Positions 44,546 through 53,831 of a DNA stretch of 64,000 nt are shown here, piece by piece. Origin of the DNA: Streptomyces sp. NBC_00683 (GTDB lineage: Bacteria; Actinomycetota; Actinomycetes; Streptomycetales; Streptomycetaceae); contig NZ_CP109013.1 in NCBI RefSeq assembly GCF_036226745.1, positions 2,666,001 to 2,730,000 on the forward strand, given 5' to 3'. Within the stretch, counting starts at the first letter, position 1; each line of letters begins with the position of its first letter. The notes below the pieces were generated by a model. That model was not told the origin of the DNA. It ran no database searches and saw only the letters and a program-made list of their open reading frames with translations. Made by a program: the position numbers and the translations under genes.

Positions 44546-45997
44546 ATGCCGATCGAACAGCGCGGAGTGGACACCATCCCGGAGGCGGAACGCACCAGCA
44601 CCCCACGCGACCTCGTCTCGATCCTGCTCGGATCAAATCTCTGTCTCGGCGTGATCGTCTTCGGCTGGCTCCCGGTCTCCTTCGGTCTGGGTCTGTGGCC
44701 CGCGGTGACATCGGTGACCGTCGGTACGGCCGTCGGCGTGGCCGTCACCGCACCGCTCGCCCTGGTGTCCTTGCGTACGGCGACGAATCTGTCGACCTCC
44801 AGCGGCGCGGCCTTCGGCGTACGCGGCCGGCTGATCGGTTCCGTCGTCGGACTGCTGCTCGCGCTGGGCTACACGGCTCTGACCCTGTGGATCGGCGGGG
44901 ACGTGATGGTCGGCGCCCTGGCCCGCATCGCCGGACTGCCGACCGGCGGCCTCTCGCACACCCTGGTCTACGCGCTGCTGGCGGGCTGCACCGTCGTCGG
45001 CGCGGTGTACGGGTACCGGCTGCTGCTGCGCCTGAGCAAGATCCTCGCGGTCGGCATGACCGTACTGCTGCTGATCGGCCTGATCGCCTACGCCCCGGAC
45101 CTCACCGTCGCGGCCCCGCCGGACACCCCGTATCTGCTCGGGTCCTTCTGGCCCACGTGGACGCTGTCCGCCGTGGCCGCCGGGCTGAGCGGCCCGATCG
45201 CCTTCATCACCCTGCTCGGCGACTACACCCGGTACATCTCGCCGACCCGGCACCAGCCGCGCCGCGTCCTGCGCGCCACCTGTCTCGGCCTGGTCGTCGG
45301 CCTGCTGATCCCGCAGCTCTTCGGTACGTACACCGCGCTCGCGGCCCGTGCCTCGCTCGACTACGCGGGTCCGCTGGTCGCCGCCTCGCCCGCCTGGTAC
45401 CTGGTACCGCTGCTCCTCGCCGCCACCGCGGGCTCCGTGGGCAACGCCGGGCTGATGCTGTACTCGATGGGCCTCGACCTGGACGCGATCCTGCCCCGCG
45501 CCACCCGGGCACGGGCGACGCTGGTCGTCGCCGTCGTCGCCACCGCGTTCGTGTTCCTGGGCCACTTCGTGTGGAACGCGCAGTCGGCGATGACGTCGTT
45601 CGTCCTGCTGCTCACCGCGATCGGCACACCATGGGCGGTGATCATGATCATCTCCCACCTCCGCTGCCGGGGCAGGTACGACGCGGAGGCTCTGCAGGTC
45701 CACAACCGCGGGACCAGGGGCGGCGTCTACTGGTTCCGGGCCGGCTGGCAGCCGCGCGCCACCTTCGGCTGGGCACTCGGGGCCGCGGTGGGACTGTGCG
45801 GCGTCTCCACACCGCTCTACGAGGGTCCGCTGCTCGCGCTGACCGGCGGGGTGGACTGCAGTTTCGTGCTGTCGGGCCTGGTGGGCGGCGTGACCTACGC
45901 CGCCCTGACCCGGCGCGGCAAGCAGCCCGCGGACAGCCCGACTCCCGCCTCGGACCTCGTGGCGGCCGTTGCCCGCTCGGGCGCCGGCCAGGCCTGA
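44546..45997 (+). CDS. NCS1-family nucleobase/cytosine-type permease
   Basis: 483 aa with about twelve predicted transmembrane helices. NCS1 features: PRDLVSILLGSNLCLGVIVFGWLPVSFGLGL in helices 1-2, WIGGDVMVG, and GDYTRYISP after helix 6, a motif shared by cytosine/purine permeases. Substrates of this family include cytosine, hypoxanthine, hydantoin, allantoin and thiamine precursors; its divergent pairing with the urease-like/agmatine genes suggests uptake of a nitrogen-rich compound. It ends at a strong bidirectional terminator. Confidence 0.85.
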   Translation: MPIEQRGVDTIPEAERTSTPRDLVSILLGSNLCLGVIVFGWLPVSFGLGLWPAVTSVTVGTAVGVAVTAPLALVSLRTATNLSTSSGAAFGVRGRLIGSVVGLLLALGYTALTLWIGGDVMVGALARIAGLPTGGLSHTLVYALLAGCTVVGAVYGYRLLLRLSKILAVGMTVLLLIGLIAYAPDLTVAAPPDTPYLLGSFWPTWTLSAVAAGLSGPIAFITLLGDYTRYISPTRHQPRRVLRATCLGLVVGLLIPQLFGTYTALAARASLDYAGPLVAASPAWYLVPLLLAATAGSVGNAGLMLYSMGLDLDAILPRATRARATLVVAVVATAFVFLGHFVWNAQSAMTSFVLLLTAIGTPWAVIMIISHLRCRGRYDAEALQVHNRGTRGGVYWFRAGWQPRATFGWALGAAVGLCGVSTPLYEGPLLALTGGVDCSFVLSGLVGGVTYAALTRRGKQPADSPTPASDLVAAVARSGAGQA

Positions 45998-46011
45998 GCG
46001 TCGTTCCCGGC

Positions 46012-46047
46012 TCGTCGGCCGGGCTCGGGAACGAGCCCGGCCGACGA
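46012..46047. terminator. Bidirectional terminator NCS1 permease / ilvE
   Basis: Perfect 16-bp stem TCGTCGGCCGGGCTCG (46012-46027) with 46032-46047 and a GGAA loop, between convergent genes. Confidence 0.9.
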
Positions 46048-46059
46048 CTCGGAAGGGTC

Positions 46060-47163
46060 CTAGCCGAGGGGGTGCATCCAGCCGTGGGTGTCCTCGGCGA
46101 TGCCGCGCTGGATGTCCAGCAGGCGCTCGCGCAGCTTGAGGGTGACCTCGCCGGGCGTGCCGTCGCCCTGGGTCCACTCGCCGTCCGCGGACTTCACGGT
46201 GCCGACGGGCGTGATGACGGCGGCGGTGCCGCAGGCGAACACCTCGCTCAGGGTGCCGTTCGCGGTGTCGTCCCGCCACTGGTCGATGGAGACGCGGGCC
46301 TCCTCGGAGGCGTAACCGAGGTCCCGGGCGACGGTGAGCAGCGAGTCGCGGGTGACGCCGGCGAGCAGCGAGCCGGTGAGGGAGGGAGTGACGATCCGCT
46401 TGCCGCCGTCCTCCTGGTCGTACACGAAGTAGAGGTTCATGCCGCCCAGTTCCTCGACCCACTTGTGCTCGACGGCGTCGAGGTAGGCGACCTGGTCGCA
46501 GCCCTTAGCGGCGGCCTCGGCCTGGGCGAGGAGGGAGGCGGCGTAGTTGCCGCCGGTCTTGGCGTCGCCCATGCCGCCCGGGACGGCACGCACCCGGTCC
46601 TGGGAGAGCCAGATGGAGACCGGCTTCACGCCACCGGGGAAGTAGGCGCCGGCGGGAGAGGCGATGACGAGGAAGAGGTACGAGTTGGCGGGCCTCACCC
46701 CGAGACCGACCTCGGAGGCGATCATGAACGGACGCAGGTAGAGGGACTCCTCGCCGCCGTGCGCCGGGACCCAGTCCTTGTCCTGCTGGACCAGGGCGTC
46801 GCACGCCGCGATGAACGTCTCGGCCGGCAGCTCGGGCATCGCGAGCCGCGCGGCGGACCGCTGGAAGCGCGCGGCGTTGGCCTCCGGGCGGAACGTGGCG
46901 ACCGTTCCGTCGCTCTGGCGGTAGGCCTTGAGACCCTCGAAGATCTCCTGCGCGTAGTGCAGGGTCATGTTGGCGGGGTCGATCGACAGCGGTCCGTACG
47001 GGACGAGCTGGGCGTCGTGCCAGCCGCGGCCCTCGGTCCAGCTGATCGTCACCATGTGATCGGTGAAGTGGCGGCCGAATCCGGGGCTGGCCAGGATCGC
47101 CTCGCGCTCCGCGTCGGACAGCGGGTTCGAGGAGGGCTTGAGCTCGATCGTGGGCGTCGTCAT
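46060..47163 (-). CDS. ilvE: Branched-chain amino acid aminotransferase
   Basis: 367 aa PLP enzyme of fold type IV that makes Leu, Ile and Val from their keto acids (or the reverse). Motifs: [14 protein letters not shown], the Schiff-base Lys in [16 protein letters not shown], and [13 protein letters not shown] and [18 protein letters not shown] near the cofactor. The length fits the actinobacterial class. AAGGA lies before the ATG. A candidate promoter (TTGCGG-N16-TACAAC, 47265 to 47238) has a near-perfect palindrome over the predicted transcription start. It follows leuB, but a terminator lies between them. Confidence 0.94.
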   Translation of the reverse strand: MTTPTIELKPSSNPLSDAEREAILASPGFGRHFTDHMVTISWTEGRGWHDAQLVPYGPLSIDPANMTLHYAQEIFEGLKAYRQSDGTVATFRPEANAARFQRSAARLAMPELPAETFIAACDALVQQDKDWVPAHGGEESLYLRPFMIASEVGLGVRPANSYLFLVIASPAGAYFPGGVKPVSIWLSQDRVRAVPGGMGDAKTGGNYAASLLAQAEAAAKGCDQVAYLDAVEHKWVEELGGMNLYFVYDQEDGGKRIVTPSLTGSLLAGVTRDSLLTVARDLGYASEEARVSIDQWRDDTANGTLSEVFACGTAAVITPVGTVKSADGEWTQGDGTPGEVTLKLRERLLDIQRGIAEDTHGWMHPLG

Positions 47164-47219
47164 GAGTGCGTGTCCTTCACCGGTCTTGTGTGTGATGGAC
47201 CGCGCTCACGCCCGCTCCC

Positions 47220-47235
47220 GTCCGACATGTCAGAC
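47220..47235. promoter_or_regulatory. Candidate operator upstream of ilvE
   Basis: GTCCGACATGTCAGAC is palindromic at 14 of 16 positions and lies at the predicted transcription start of ilvE. Confidence 0.4.
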
Positions 47236-47378
47236 AGGTTGTAGGACGTCCGAGCTCTCCCGCAAGCAGCGGCCCCGCGTTCGATTATCTCTCGCGGGTG
47301 GCCGTGCACGAAATGAGGCGCTTGCGGTGACGTGATTGCGGTCCGGGGGTCGATGGTGGCACCCGGTGACCGCAAGGT

Positions 47379-47413
47379 GAAGCCGCCGGGTGCGGATGCG
47401 TCCCGGCGGCTTC
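47379..47413 (-). terminator. Terminator after leuB
   Basis: Perfect 12-bp stem GAAGCCGCCGGG (47379-47390) with 47402-47413, 11-base loop, 18 bp after the leuB stop. Confidence 0.75.
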
Positions 47414-47430
47414 GAAGTGGAGGCGTCGGG

Positions 47431-48474
47431 TCAGCTCGCTACGCGTACCGCGAGCGCGTCACCGATCTCGTCGGTGGTGCGCGCCGTCTTCCCGTCGCGC
47501 TCCGCGAGGTCGGCGGAGACGGCCTCCTCGATGCGCACGGCCTCGGCCTCGTGGCCGAGGTGGCGCAGCAGGAGGGCGACGGACAGGATCGTGGCGGTCG
47601 GGTCGGCCTTGCCCTGGCCCGCGATGTCGGGGGCAGTGCCGTGGACCGGCTCGAACATCGACGGGAAGGCGCCCGTCGGGTTGATGTTGCCGGACGCGGC
47701 CAGGCCGATACCGCCGGTCACGGCTGCGGCGAGGTCGGTGAGGATGTCACCGAAGAGGTTGTCGGTGACGATGACGTCGAAGCGCTCCGGCTGGGTGACG
47801 AAGAAGATCGTCGCGGCGTCGACGTGCAGGTAGTCGGTGGTGATCTCGGGGTACTCGGCCGCGACCTTGTCGAAGGTGTTCTTCCACAGGTGGCCCGCGT
47901 ACACGAGGACGTTGTTCTTGTGGACCAGCGTCAGCTTCTTGCGCGGGCGGGCGGCGGCACGCGCGAAGGCGTCACGGACGACGCGCTCGACACCGTAGGC
48001 CGTGTTGACGCTGACCTCGGTGGCGACCTCGTGCTCCGTACCGGTGCGCAGGGAACCGCCGTTGCCCGTGTACGGGCCCTCGGTGCCCTCGCGGACGACG
48101 ACGAAGTCGATCTCGGGGCGGCCGGCCAGCGGCGTCGCGGTGTTCGGGAAGAGCTTCGACGGCCGCAGGTTGATGTAGTGGTCGAACTCGAAGCGCAGCT
48201 TCAGCAGCAGCCCGCGCTCCAGTACGCCCGACGGCACGGACGGGTCGCCGATGGCGCCGAGCAGGATGGCGTCGTGGCCCTTGAGGGCCTCCAGCTCCGC
48301 GTCCGGGAGGGTTTCACCGGTGCGGTGCCAGCGCTGGGCGCCGAGGTCGTACTCCTTGGTCTCCAGCTTCACATCCTGCGGGAGAACAGCGTTGAGGACC
48401 TTGAGGCCCTGGGTGACGACCTCCTGGCCGATACCGTCGCCGGGGATCACTGCGAGATTGAGGCTGCGAGACAT
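47431..48474 (-). CDS. leuB: 3-Isopropylmalate dehydrogenase
   Basis: 347 aa. It catalyses oxidative decarboxylation in leucine synthesis. The N-terminal [13 protein letters not shown], the substrate Arg region [37 protein letters not shown], the metal-binding [17 protein letters not shown] and [20 protein letters not shown] are clear; the compact length fits the actinobacterial type. It reads toward ilvE. A TGTCC-N7-GGACA inverted repeat lies about 45 bp upstream. Confidence 0.94.
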   Translation of the reverse strand: MSRSLNLAVIPGDGIGQEVVTQGLKVLNAVLPQDVKLETKEYDLGAQRWHRTGETLPDAELEALKGHDAILLGAIGDPSVPSGVLERGLLLKLRFEFDHYINLRPSKLFPNTATPLAGRPEIDFVVVREGTEGPYTGNGGSLRTGTEHEVATEVSVNTAYGVERVVRDAFARAAARPRKKLTLVHKNNVLVYAGHLWKNTFDKVAAEYPEITTDYLHVDAATIFFVTQPERFDVIVTDNLFGDILTDLAAAVTGGIGLAASGNINPTGAFPSMFEPVHGTAPDIAGQGKADPTATILSVALLLRHLGHEAEAVRIEEAVSADLAERDGKTARTTDEIGDALAVRVAS

Positions 48475-48514
48475 AACGGCACCCTAGCCCTCCGTCCCAC
48501 CCAATGACATCCGT

Positions 48515-48531
48515 TGTCCACGATACGGACA
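48515..48531. promoter_or_regulatory. Inverted repeat upstream of leuB
   Basis: TGTCC-ACGATAC-GGACA, 41-57 bp before the leuB start. On the minus strand it includes TATCGT, a possible -10, so it could be an operator over the promoter. Confidence 0.4.
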
Positions 48532-48591
48532 CTTCGCGTGGACGGCACGGGCGTGCGCCGAGTGCGGGACGGAGGGTGCGCCAAGGGCCGT

Positions 48592-48720
48592 TCAGTGGCC
48601 GGTGGAGCCGCCGTTGTCCCGGCGGTCGAGGGCGCGCTGCAGGGCGGCGGCGGCGTTCTTCCGGTCCGATTCGGCCGGGCGGGCGGTGCGACGGACGCGG
48701 CGGACAGTGGTCTCGGCCAT
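48592..48720 (-). CDS. Small basic protein of 42 aa, unknown function
   Basis: MAETTVRRVRRTARPAESDR and a tail ending NGGSTGH; eleven basic residues, mostly Arg, no Cys. AAGGAG lies 10 bases before the ATG. The helix-prone core KNAAAALQRALDRR and the strong GC codon bias suggest a real gene. It lies upstream of leuB in the same direction; I do not recognise a family, although small conserved proteins are often found beside leuB in Streptomyces. Confidence 0.6.
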   Translation of the reverse strand: MAETTVRRVRRTARPAESDRKNAAAALQRALDRRDNGGSTGH

Positions 48721-49006
48721 GGTGGATCGACTCCTTGAGATCGCGTGGATTTCGAGATCGGGACTTCGGGAAATGCGATGTCGAGATCAGGATTTCGAGG
48801 CGCCGGAAGGGGCGGGGAGAGGTGCCGCAGGGGTTGCCTGCTTCGGGGCACGTGCTCGCGACCGCCAGTCGCTGGATCATGCGAGTCGTTCGGCTTCTAC
48901 AAAGTTAGGACAGCCCGGCCCATCTGTCTCTACAGATACTCGGACTTCCTACTATCTGAGACGGGCGCACGAGCGACACGTGCTACGGGCGCCCCTGCGG
49001 GCAGCC

Positions 49007-49606
49007 TCAGAAAGGCACGGTGAGCTGCGCCCGGACATGGGCACGCAGGACACCCGCCATGTCCGTCCCGCCGTCGGCCAGGAGCCACTGCACCTGGAGC
49101 CCGTCCATCAGGGCGATCAGCTGCTGCCCGGCCACCGCGGGATCGATGCCCTCGCGCAGCGCACCCTCCTTGCACACCTGGGCGTAGGCGTCCTCCGCCC
49201 CCGACACCGAGTCCCTGTAACGCCGTACGAAGTAGCCGTGGGCCGGGTGCTCGGCAGAGGTCGCCTCCGCGGAGACCACCGTGAACAGCTCGACGATCCC
49301 GCGGCGCGTGGCGTTCAATTCGGCCAGATCGACGAACCTGCGGAGCCGGTCGACGCCGGTGGCCGCGGCGGCGGAGAGCCACTCGCCGTCCACCTCGTCG
49401 CGGTGTTCCAGAACCGCGAGCAACAGGTACTCCTTGGTCGGGAAGTGGTGCATCAGGCCGGTGTGCGAGATCCCGCACCGGGTCGCGATGACCCGCAGCG
49501 ATGCCCCCCGGTACCCGGCCTCGCCGAACAGGGACATGGCCTGGTCGAGGATCTCGCGTCGCTTCGCACGGCCTTTCGCGTAACCACGCCGCACTTCAGC
49601 GGTCAC
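49007..49606 (-). CDS. TetR-family regulator of the adjacent GH3 gene
   Basis: 199 aa. HTH at about 15-60 (ILDQAMSLFGEAGYRGASLRVIATRCGISHTGLMHHFPTKEYLL), then a BetI-like ligand domain. GTG at 49606 has GGAGG 7 bases upstream. It is divergent from the GH3 gene; a TACC-N8-GGTA repeat in the shared region (near 49681) may be its operator. Confidence 0.88.
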   Translation of the reverse strand: MTAEVRRGYAKGRAKRREILDQAMSLFGEAGYRGASLRVIATRCGISHTGLMHHFPTKEYLLLAVLEHRDEVDGEWLSAAAATGVDRLRRFVDLAELNATRRGIVELFTVVSAEATSAEHPAHGYFVRRYRDSVSGAEDAYAQVCKEGALREGIDPAVAGQQLIALMDGLQVQWLLADGGTDMAGVLRAHVRAQLTVPF

Positions 49607-49743
49607 GTGCCACCTCCCCGGTCCTTGCGGCCGGTTCTTACCGGCCGGAATCAGCGATCGGATTCACACACCCGTAGTTACTTACCAGGTGGTCGGTATT
49701 GACTCTATGGTGAACCCGAACCGCGTCGCGAAAGGACCCCCTC

Positions 49744-52041
49744 GTGTCCCCCACCCCCAGCCTGCCCTACCTCGACCCCGCGCTGTCCGTCGCGGAGCGG
49801 GTCGGTGACCTCCTCGGCCGCATGACGCTGGCGGAGAAGACCGGCCAGATGCTCCAGCTGAACGCCAAGGACGGGGTGCGGCACCTCATCGAGGACCTGC
49901 ACGCGGGTTCGATCCTCCACGCCTCGCCCGACCGCGTCCTCGAGGCGGCGGAGCTCACCGGGCGCACCCGGCTGCGCATCCCGCTGCTGGTCGCCGAGGA
50001 CTGCATCCACGGGCACTCCTTCTGGGAGGGGGCCACGATCTTTCCGACCCAGCTCGGCATGGCCGCGACGTGGGACCCGGAGCTCGTACAGCGCATCGCC
50101 AGGGCGACCGCCGTGGAGGTCGCCGCGAGCGGGGTCCACTGGACGTTCTCCCCCGTGCTCTGCATCACGCGCGATCTGCGCTGGGGCCGGGTCAGCGAGA
50201 CGTTCGGCGAGGACCCCTTCCTCATCGGCGAGCTCGCCTCGGCGATGGTGCGCGGCTACCAGGGCGAGGGCCTCGGCGACCCGACGGCGATCCTCGCCTG
50301 TGCCAAGCACTTCGCGGGCTACTCCGAGACGCAGGGCGGCCGTGACGCGAGCGAGGCCGACATCTCGCGGCGCAAGCTGCGCTCCTGGTTCCTCCCCCCG
50401 TTCGAGCGGGTCGCCCGCGAGGGCTGCCGCACGTTCATGCTCGGCTACCAGTCCATGGACGGTGTGCCTGTCACGGTGAACAACTGGCTGCTGAACGAGG
50501 TGCTGCGCGGCGAGTGGGGCTACACCGGCACCCTGGTGACCGACTGGGACAACGTCGGCCGCATGGTGTGGGAGCAGCGGATCCACGCCGACTACGCCCA
50601 GGCCGCCGCCGCCGCGGTCCGCGCGGGCAACGACATGGTGATGGCGACGCCGAAGTTCTTCGAGGGCGCGCAGGAGGCGGTCTCCCGGGGCACCCTCGAC
50701 GAGGCGGAGATCGACGCGGCGGTCCGGCGCATCCTGACGCTGAAGTTCGAGCTCGGCCTCTTCGAGAACCCGCGCCACCCCGACGCCGGCCGGCAGGCCG
50801 CGGTCATCGGCAGCGCCGAGCACGCCGTGCTGAACCTGGAGGCCGCCCGCCGCTCGCTCGTCCTGCTCACCAACGACGGCACCCTGCCGCTGGCCGGCGG
50901 CTTCGAGCCGGGCCCCGACGGCCGCGCCCTCGCCGACCCCGGCTCGGCTCCGCGCACGGTCGCCGTGATCGGGCCCAACGCCGACGACGCGCAGACCCAG
51001 CTCGGCGACTGGGCGGGTTCCTCGGGCCAGGCGGACTGGCTGCCGGACGGCCACCCGCGCGGAATGATCCGTACGGTGCTCGACGGACTCCGCGAGCACG
51101 CCCCCGAGGGCTGGACCGTCTCGTACGCCCGTGGCGCCGAGATCCTCACGGTGGGTCCCGACCCGGACGGGGAGTTCTTCCCGGACGGACAGCCCCGGCC
51201 CCATGTCGTCGTACCGGCACAACCCTCCGCCGCCCTCGTCGCCGAGGCGGTGGCCGCCGCCGAGGCGGCCGATTACGTCGTCGCGGTCGTGGGCGACCGC
51301 ATCGAGCTGGTGGGCGAGGGGCGCTCGACCGCGACCCTGGAACTGGTCGGCGACCAGGTCGCGCTGCTCGACGCCCTCGCCGCGACCGGCAAGCCACTGG
51401 TCGTCGTCGTCATCAGCTCCAAGCCGCTGGTGCTGCCGCCGTCCGCGCTCGGTGCGGCGGCGATCGTGCACGCCTTCAACCCGGGCATGCAGGGCGGCCG
51501 GGCCGTGGCCGAGCTGCTGCTCGGCCTCGTCGAGCCGTCGGGGCGGCTGCCGGTCTCCTTCGCCCGGCACGCGGGGCAGCAGCCGACGTACTACAACCAG
51601 ATCCGCGGCCAGCACGGCACGCGGTACGCCGACCTCACCCAGAGTCCGGAGTTCGTGTTCGGCGAGGGCCTGAGCTACACGACCGTCACGTACGCGGATC
51701 TGGAGGTGCTCACGACGAGCGTCGGCGCGTCCGACACGGTGCAGGCGCGGGTCACGGTCAGCAACACCGGTGACCGGCCCGTGCGGGAGACCGTGCAGGT
51801 GTACGTGAGCGACACGGTGACCTCGGTGACCTGGGCCGAGAAGGAGCTGAAGGCGTACCGGCAGGTGGAGCTCGCCCCGGGCGAATCGCGCGAGGTCCTC
51901 GTCGAGCTGCCCGTCGCCGAATGCACGCTCGTGGACGCCGAGGGCGCCCGCATCGTCGAGCCGGGCGACTTCGAGCTGCTCGTCGGCCCGTCCTCGCGCG
52001 AGGACGCGCTCCTTCGGGCGGGCTTCACCGTGAAGGACTGA
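49744..52041 (+). CDS. GH3 beta-glucosidase/xylosidase, cytoplasmic
   Basis: 765 aa with no signal peptide. GH3 N domain (TLAEKTGQMLQLN ... KHFAGYSETQGGRDASEADI), nucleophile D267 in TLVTDWDNVG, GH3 C domain (ARRSLVLLTNDGTLPLAGG) and a C-terminal fibronectin-III-like domain (VRETVQVYVSDTVTSVTWAEKELK). It is probably specific for an imported aryl- or oligo-beta-glycoside; the pairing with TetR rather than LacI or ROK is less usual for sugar enzymes. GTG at 49744 has AAAGGA 8 bases upstream. Confidence 0.92.
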   Translation: MSPTPSLPYLDPALSVAERVGDLLGRMTLAEKTGQMLQLNAKDGVRHLIEDLHAGSILHASPDRVLEAAELTGRTRLRIPLLVAEDCIHGHSFWEGATIFPTQLGMAATWDPELVQRIARATAVEVAASGVHWTFSPVLCITRDLRWGRVSETFGEDPFLIGELASAMVRGYQGEGLGDPTAILACAKHFAGYSETQGGRDASEADISRRKLRSWFLPPFERVAREGCRTFMLGYQSMDGVPVTVNNWLLNEVLRGEWGYTGTLVTDWDNVGRMVWEQRIHADYAQAAAAAVRAGNDMVMATPKFFEGAQEAVSRGTLDEAEIDAAVRRILTLKFELGLFENPRHPDAGRQAAVIGSAEHAVLNLEAARRSLVLLTNDGTLPLAGGFEPGPDGRALADPGSAPRTVAVIGPNADDAQTQLGDWAGSSGQADWLPDGHPRGMIRTVLDGLREHAPEGWTVSYARGAEILTVGPDPDGEFFPDGQPRPHVVVPAQPSAALVAEAVAAAEAADYVVAVVGDRIELVGEGRSTATLELVGDQVALLDALAATGKPLVVVVISSKPLVLPPSALGAAAIVHAFNPGMQGGRAVAELLLGLVEPSGRLPVSFARHAGQQPTYYNQIRGQHGTRYADLTQSPEFVFGEGLSYTTVTYADLEVLTTSVGASDTVQARVTVSNTGDRPVRETVQVYVSDTVTSVTWAEKELKAYRQVELAPGESREVLVELPVAECTLVDAEGARIVEPGDFELLVGPSSREDALLRAGFTVKD

Positions 52042-52064
52042 GACCGCGGCGCCCGGAAATGGAA

Positions 52065-52104
52065 ACCGCCTCCCGGCCGGCAGGGGGGCCGGTCGGGAGG
52101 CGGT
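52065..52104. terminator. Bidirectional terminator GH3 / pruA
   Basis: ACCGCCTCCC (52065-52074) pairs with GGGAGGCGGT (52095-52104); inner GGCCGG/CCGGTC extends the stem. Confidence 0.85.
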
Positions 52105-52142
52105 GTACGGGGCGGGGCGCCGCTGTGGGCGCCCCGGGGGCG

Positions 52143-53774
52143 TCAGCCCTGGTGGGGGTAGGTGTAGTCGGTCGGCGGGACCAGCGTCTCCTTGATGGCG
52201 CGGGTCAGCGTCCAGCGCTGCAGGTTCTGCGGGGCGCCCGCCTTGTCGTTGGTGCCCGAGGCACGGCCGCCACCGAAGGGCTGCTGGCCGACGACGGCGC
52301 CGGTCGACTTGTCGTTGATGTAGAAGTTGCCCGCGGCGTAGCGGAGCTTGTCCATCGTGTACGCGGCGGCCGCACGGTCGTTGGAGATGACCGCGCCGGT
52401 CAGCGCGTAGTCGGAGACGGACTCCATCTGCTCCAGCATGGCGTCGTACTTCTCGTCCTCGTAGACGTGCACGGCGAGGATCGGGCCGAAGTACTCGGTC
52501 GTGAAGACCTCGTTGGCCGGGTCGTCGCAGACGATGACGGTCGGGCGGACGAAGTAGCCGACGGAGTCGTCGTACGTACCGCCCGCGACGATCGCGCACG
52601 TCGGGTCGGCCTTCGCACGGTCGATCGCGGCCTTGTTCTTCGCGAAGGAGCGCTCGTCGATGACGGCACCGATGAAGTGCGACAGGTCGGTGACGTCACC
52701 CTGGGTGATGGAGTCGACCTCGGCCGCGAACTCCTCCTTGAAACCGGAGTTCCAGATGGAGGCCGGGACGTACGCACGGGAGGAAGCGGAGCACTTCTGG
52801 CCCTGGTACTCGAAGGAGCCACGGGTCAGCGCGGTCTTCAGGACGGCGCGGTCGGCGCTCGGGTGCGCGACGACGAAGTCCTTGCCACCGGTCTCGCCGA
52901 CGAGCCGCGGGTAGGTGCGGTAGTTGGCGATGTTGTTGCCGACCGTCTTCCACAGGTGCTGGAAGGTCGGGGTCGAGCCGGTGAAGTGGATGCCGGCCAG
53001 GTCGCGGTGGTTCAGCGCCACCTCGGAGACGGCCTTGCCGTCGCCCGTGACCAGGTTGATGACGCCCTTGGGCAGACCGGCCTCCTCCAGGAGCTGCATC
53101 AGCAGCACGGCGGCGTGGGTCTGCGTCGGGGACGGCTTCCACACCACGACGTTGCCCATGAGGGCGGGCGCGGTCGGCAGGTTGCCCGCGATGGCGGTGA
53201 AGTTGAAGGGCGTGATCGCGTAGACGAAGCCCTCGAGCGGGCGGTGGTCCATGCGGTTCCACACGCCGGGAGAGTTCGCCGGGGGCTGCTCGGCGAGGAT
53301 CTGGCGGGCGTAGTGCACGTTGAAGCGCCAGAAGTCGACGAGCTCGCAGGGGCAGTCGATCTCGGCCTGCTGGGCCGTCTTGGACTGGCCGAGCATCGTG
53401 GACGCGGCCAGCGTCTCGCGCCAGGGGCCGGACAGCAGCTCGGCGGCGCGCAGGATGATCGCGGCGCGGTCGTCGAAGGACATCGCGCGCCAGGCCGGGG
53501 CGGCGGCGAGGGCGGCGTCGATCGCGTCCTGGGCGTCCTGCTCGGTGGCGCCGGCGAAGGTGCCGATGACGGCCTTGTGGTTGTGCGGCTGTACGACGTC
53601 GAAGCGCTCGCCGCCACCCATCCGCTTCTCGCCGCCGATGGTCATCGGCAGGTCGATGGGGTTCTCGGCGAGCTCCTTGAGCTTCGCCTCGAGGCGGGCC
53701 CGCTCGGGGGAACCGGGGGCGTAGGAGTGGACCGGCTCGTTGACCGGCGCGGGGACCTGGGTGACAGCGTCCAT
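52143..53774 (-). CDS. pruA: 1-Pyrroline-5-carboxylate dehydrogenase
   Basis: 543 aa. NAD-dependent oxidation of glutamate semialdehyde to glutamate, second step of proline catabolism. Aldehyde dehydrogenase motifs: TPFNFTAIAGNL, WKPSPTQ, the general-base Glu in LVGETGGKDF and the catalytic Cys in FEYQGQKCSASSRAYVP. It lies 57 bp after putA and the two form a proline catabolic operon. Confidence 0.95.
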   Translation of the reverse strand: MDAVTQVPAPVNEPVHSYAPGSPERARLEAKLKELAENPIDLPMTIGGEKRMGGGERFDVVQPHNHKAVIGTFAGATEQDAQDAIDAALAAAPAWRAMSFDDRAAIILRAAELLSGPWRETLAASTMLGQSKTAQQAEIDCPCELVDFWRFNVHYARQILAEQPPANSPGVWNRMDHRPLEGFVYAITPFNFTAIAGNLPTAPALMGNVVVWKPSPTQTHAAVLLMQLLEEAGLPKGVINLVTGDGKAVSEVALNHRDLAGIHFTGSTPTFQHLWKTVGNNIANYRTYPRLVGETGGKDFVVAHPSADRAVLKTALTRGSFEYQGQKCSASSRAYVPASIWNSGFKEEFAAEVDSITQGDVTDLSHFIGAVIDERSFAKNKAAIDRAKADPTCAIVAGGTYDDSVGYFVRPTVIVCDDPANEVFTTEYFGPILAVHVYEDEKYDAMLEQMESVSDYALTGAVISNDRAAAAYTMDKLRYAAGNFYINDKSTGAVVGQQPFGGGRASGTNDKAGAPQNLQRWTLTRAIKETLVPPTDYTYPHQG

Positions 53775-53831
53775 GAGTGCCTTGTCTCCTTGGTTGAGGT
53801 GGGTGGTCGGCCGGGCAGGTCAGCCCTTGGT

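Noticed and set aside
49705..52599. 964-codon open frame on the minus strand
   Set aside because: Antisense to the GH3 gene and out of frame with pruA; no motif.
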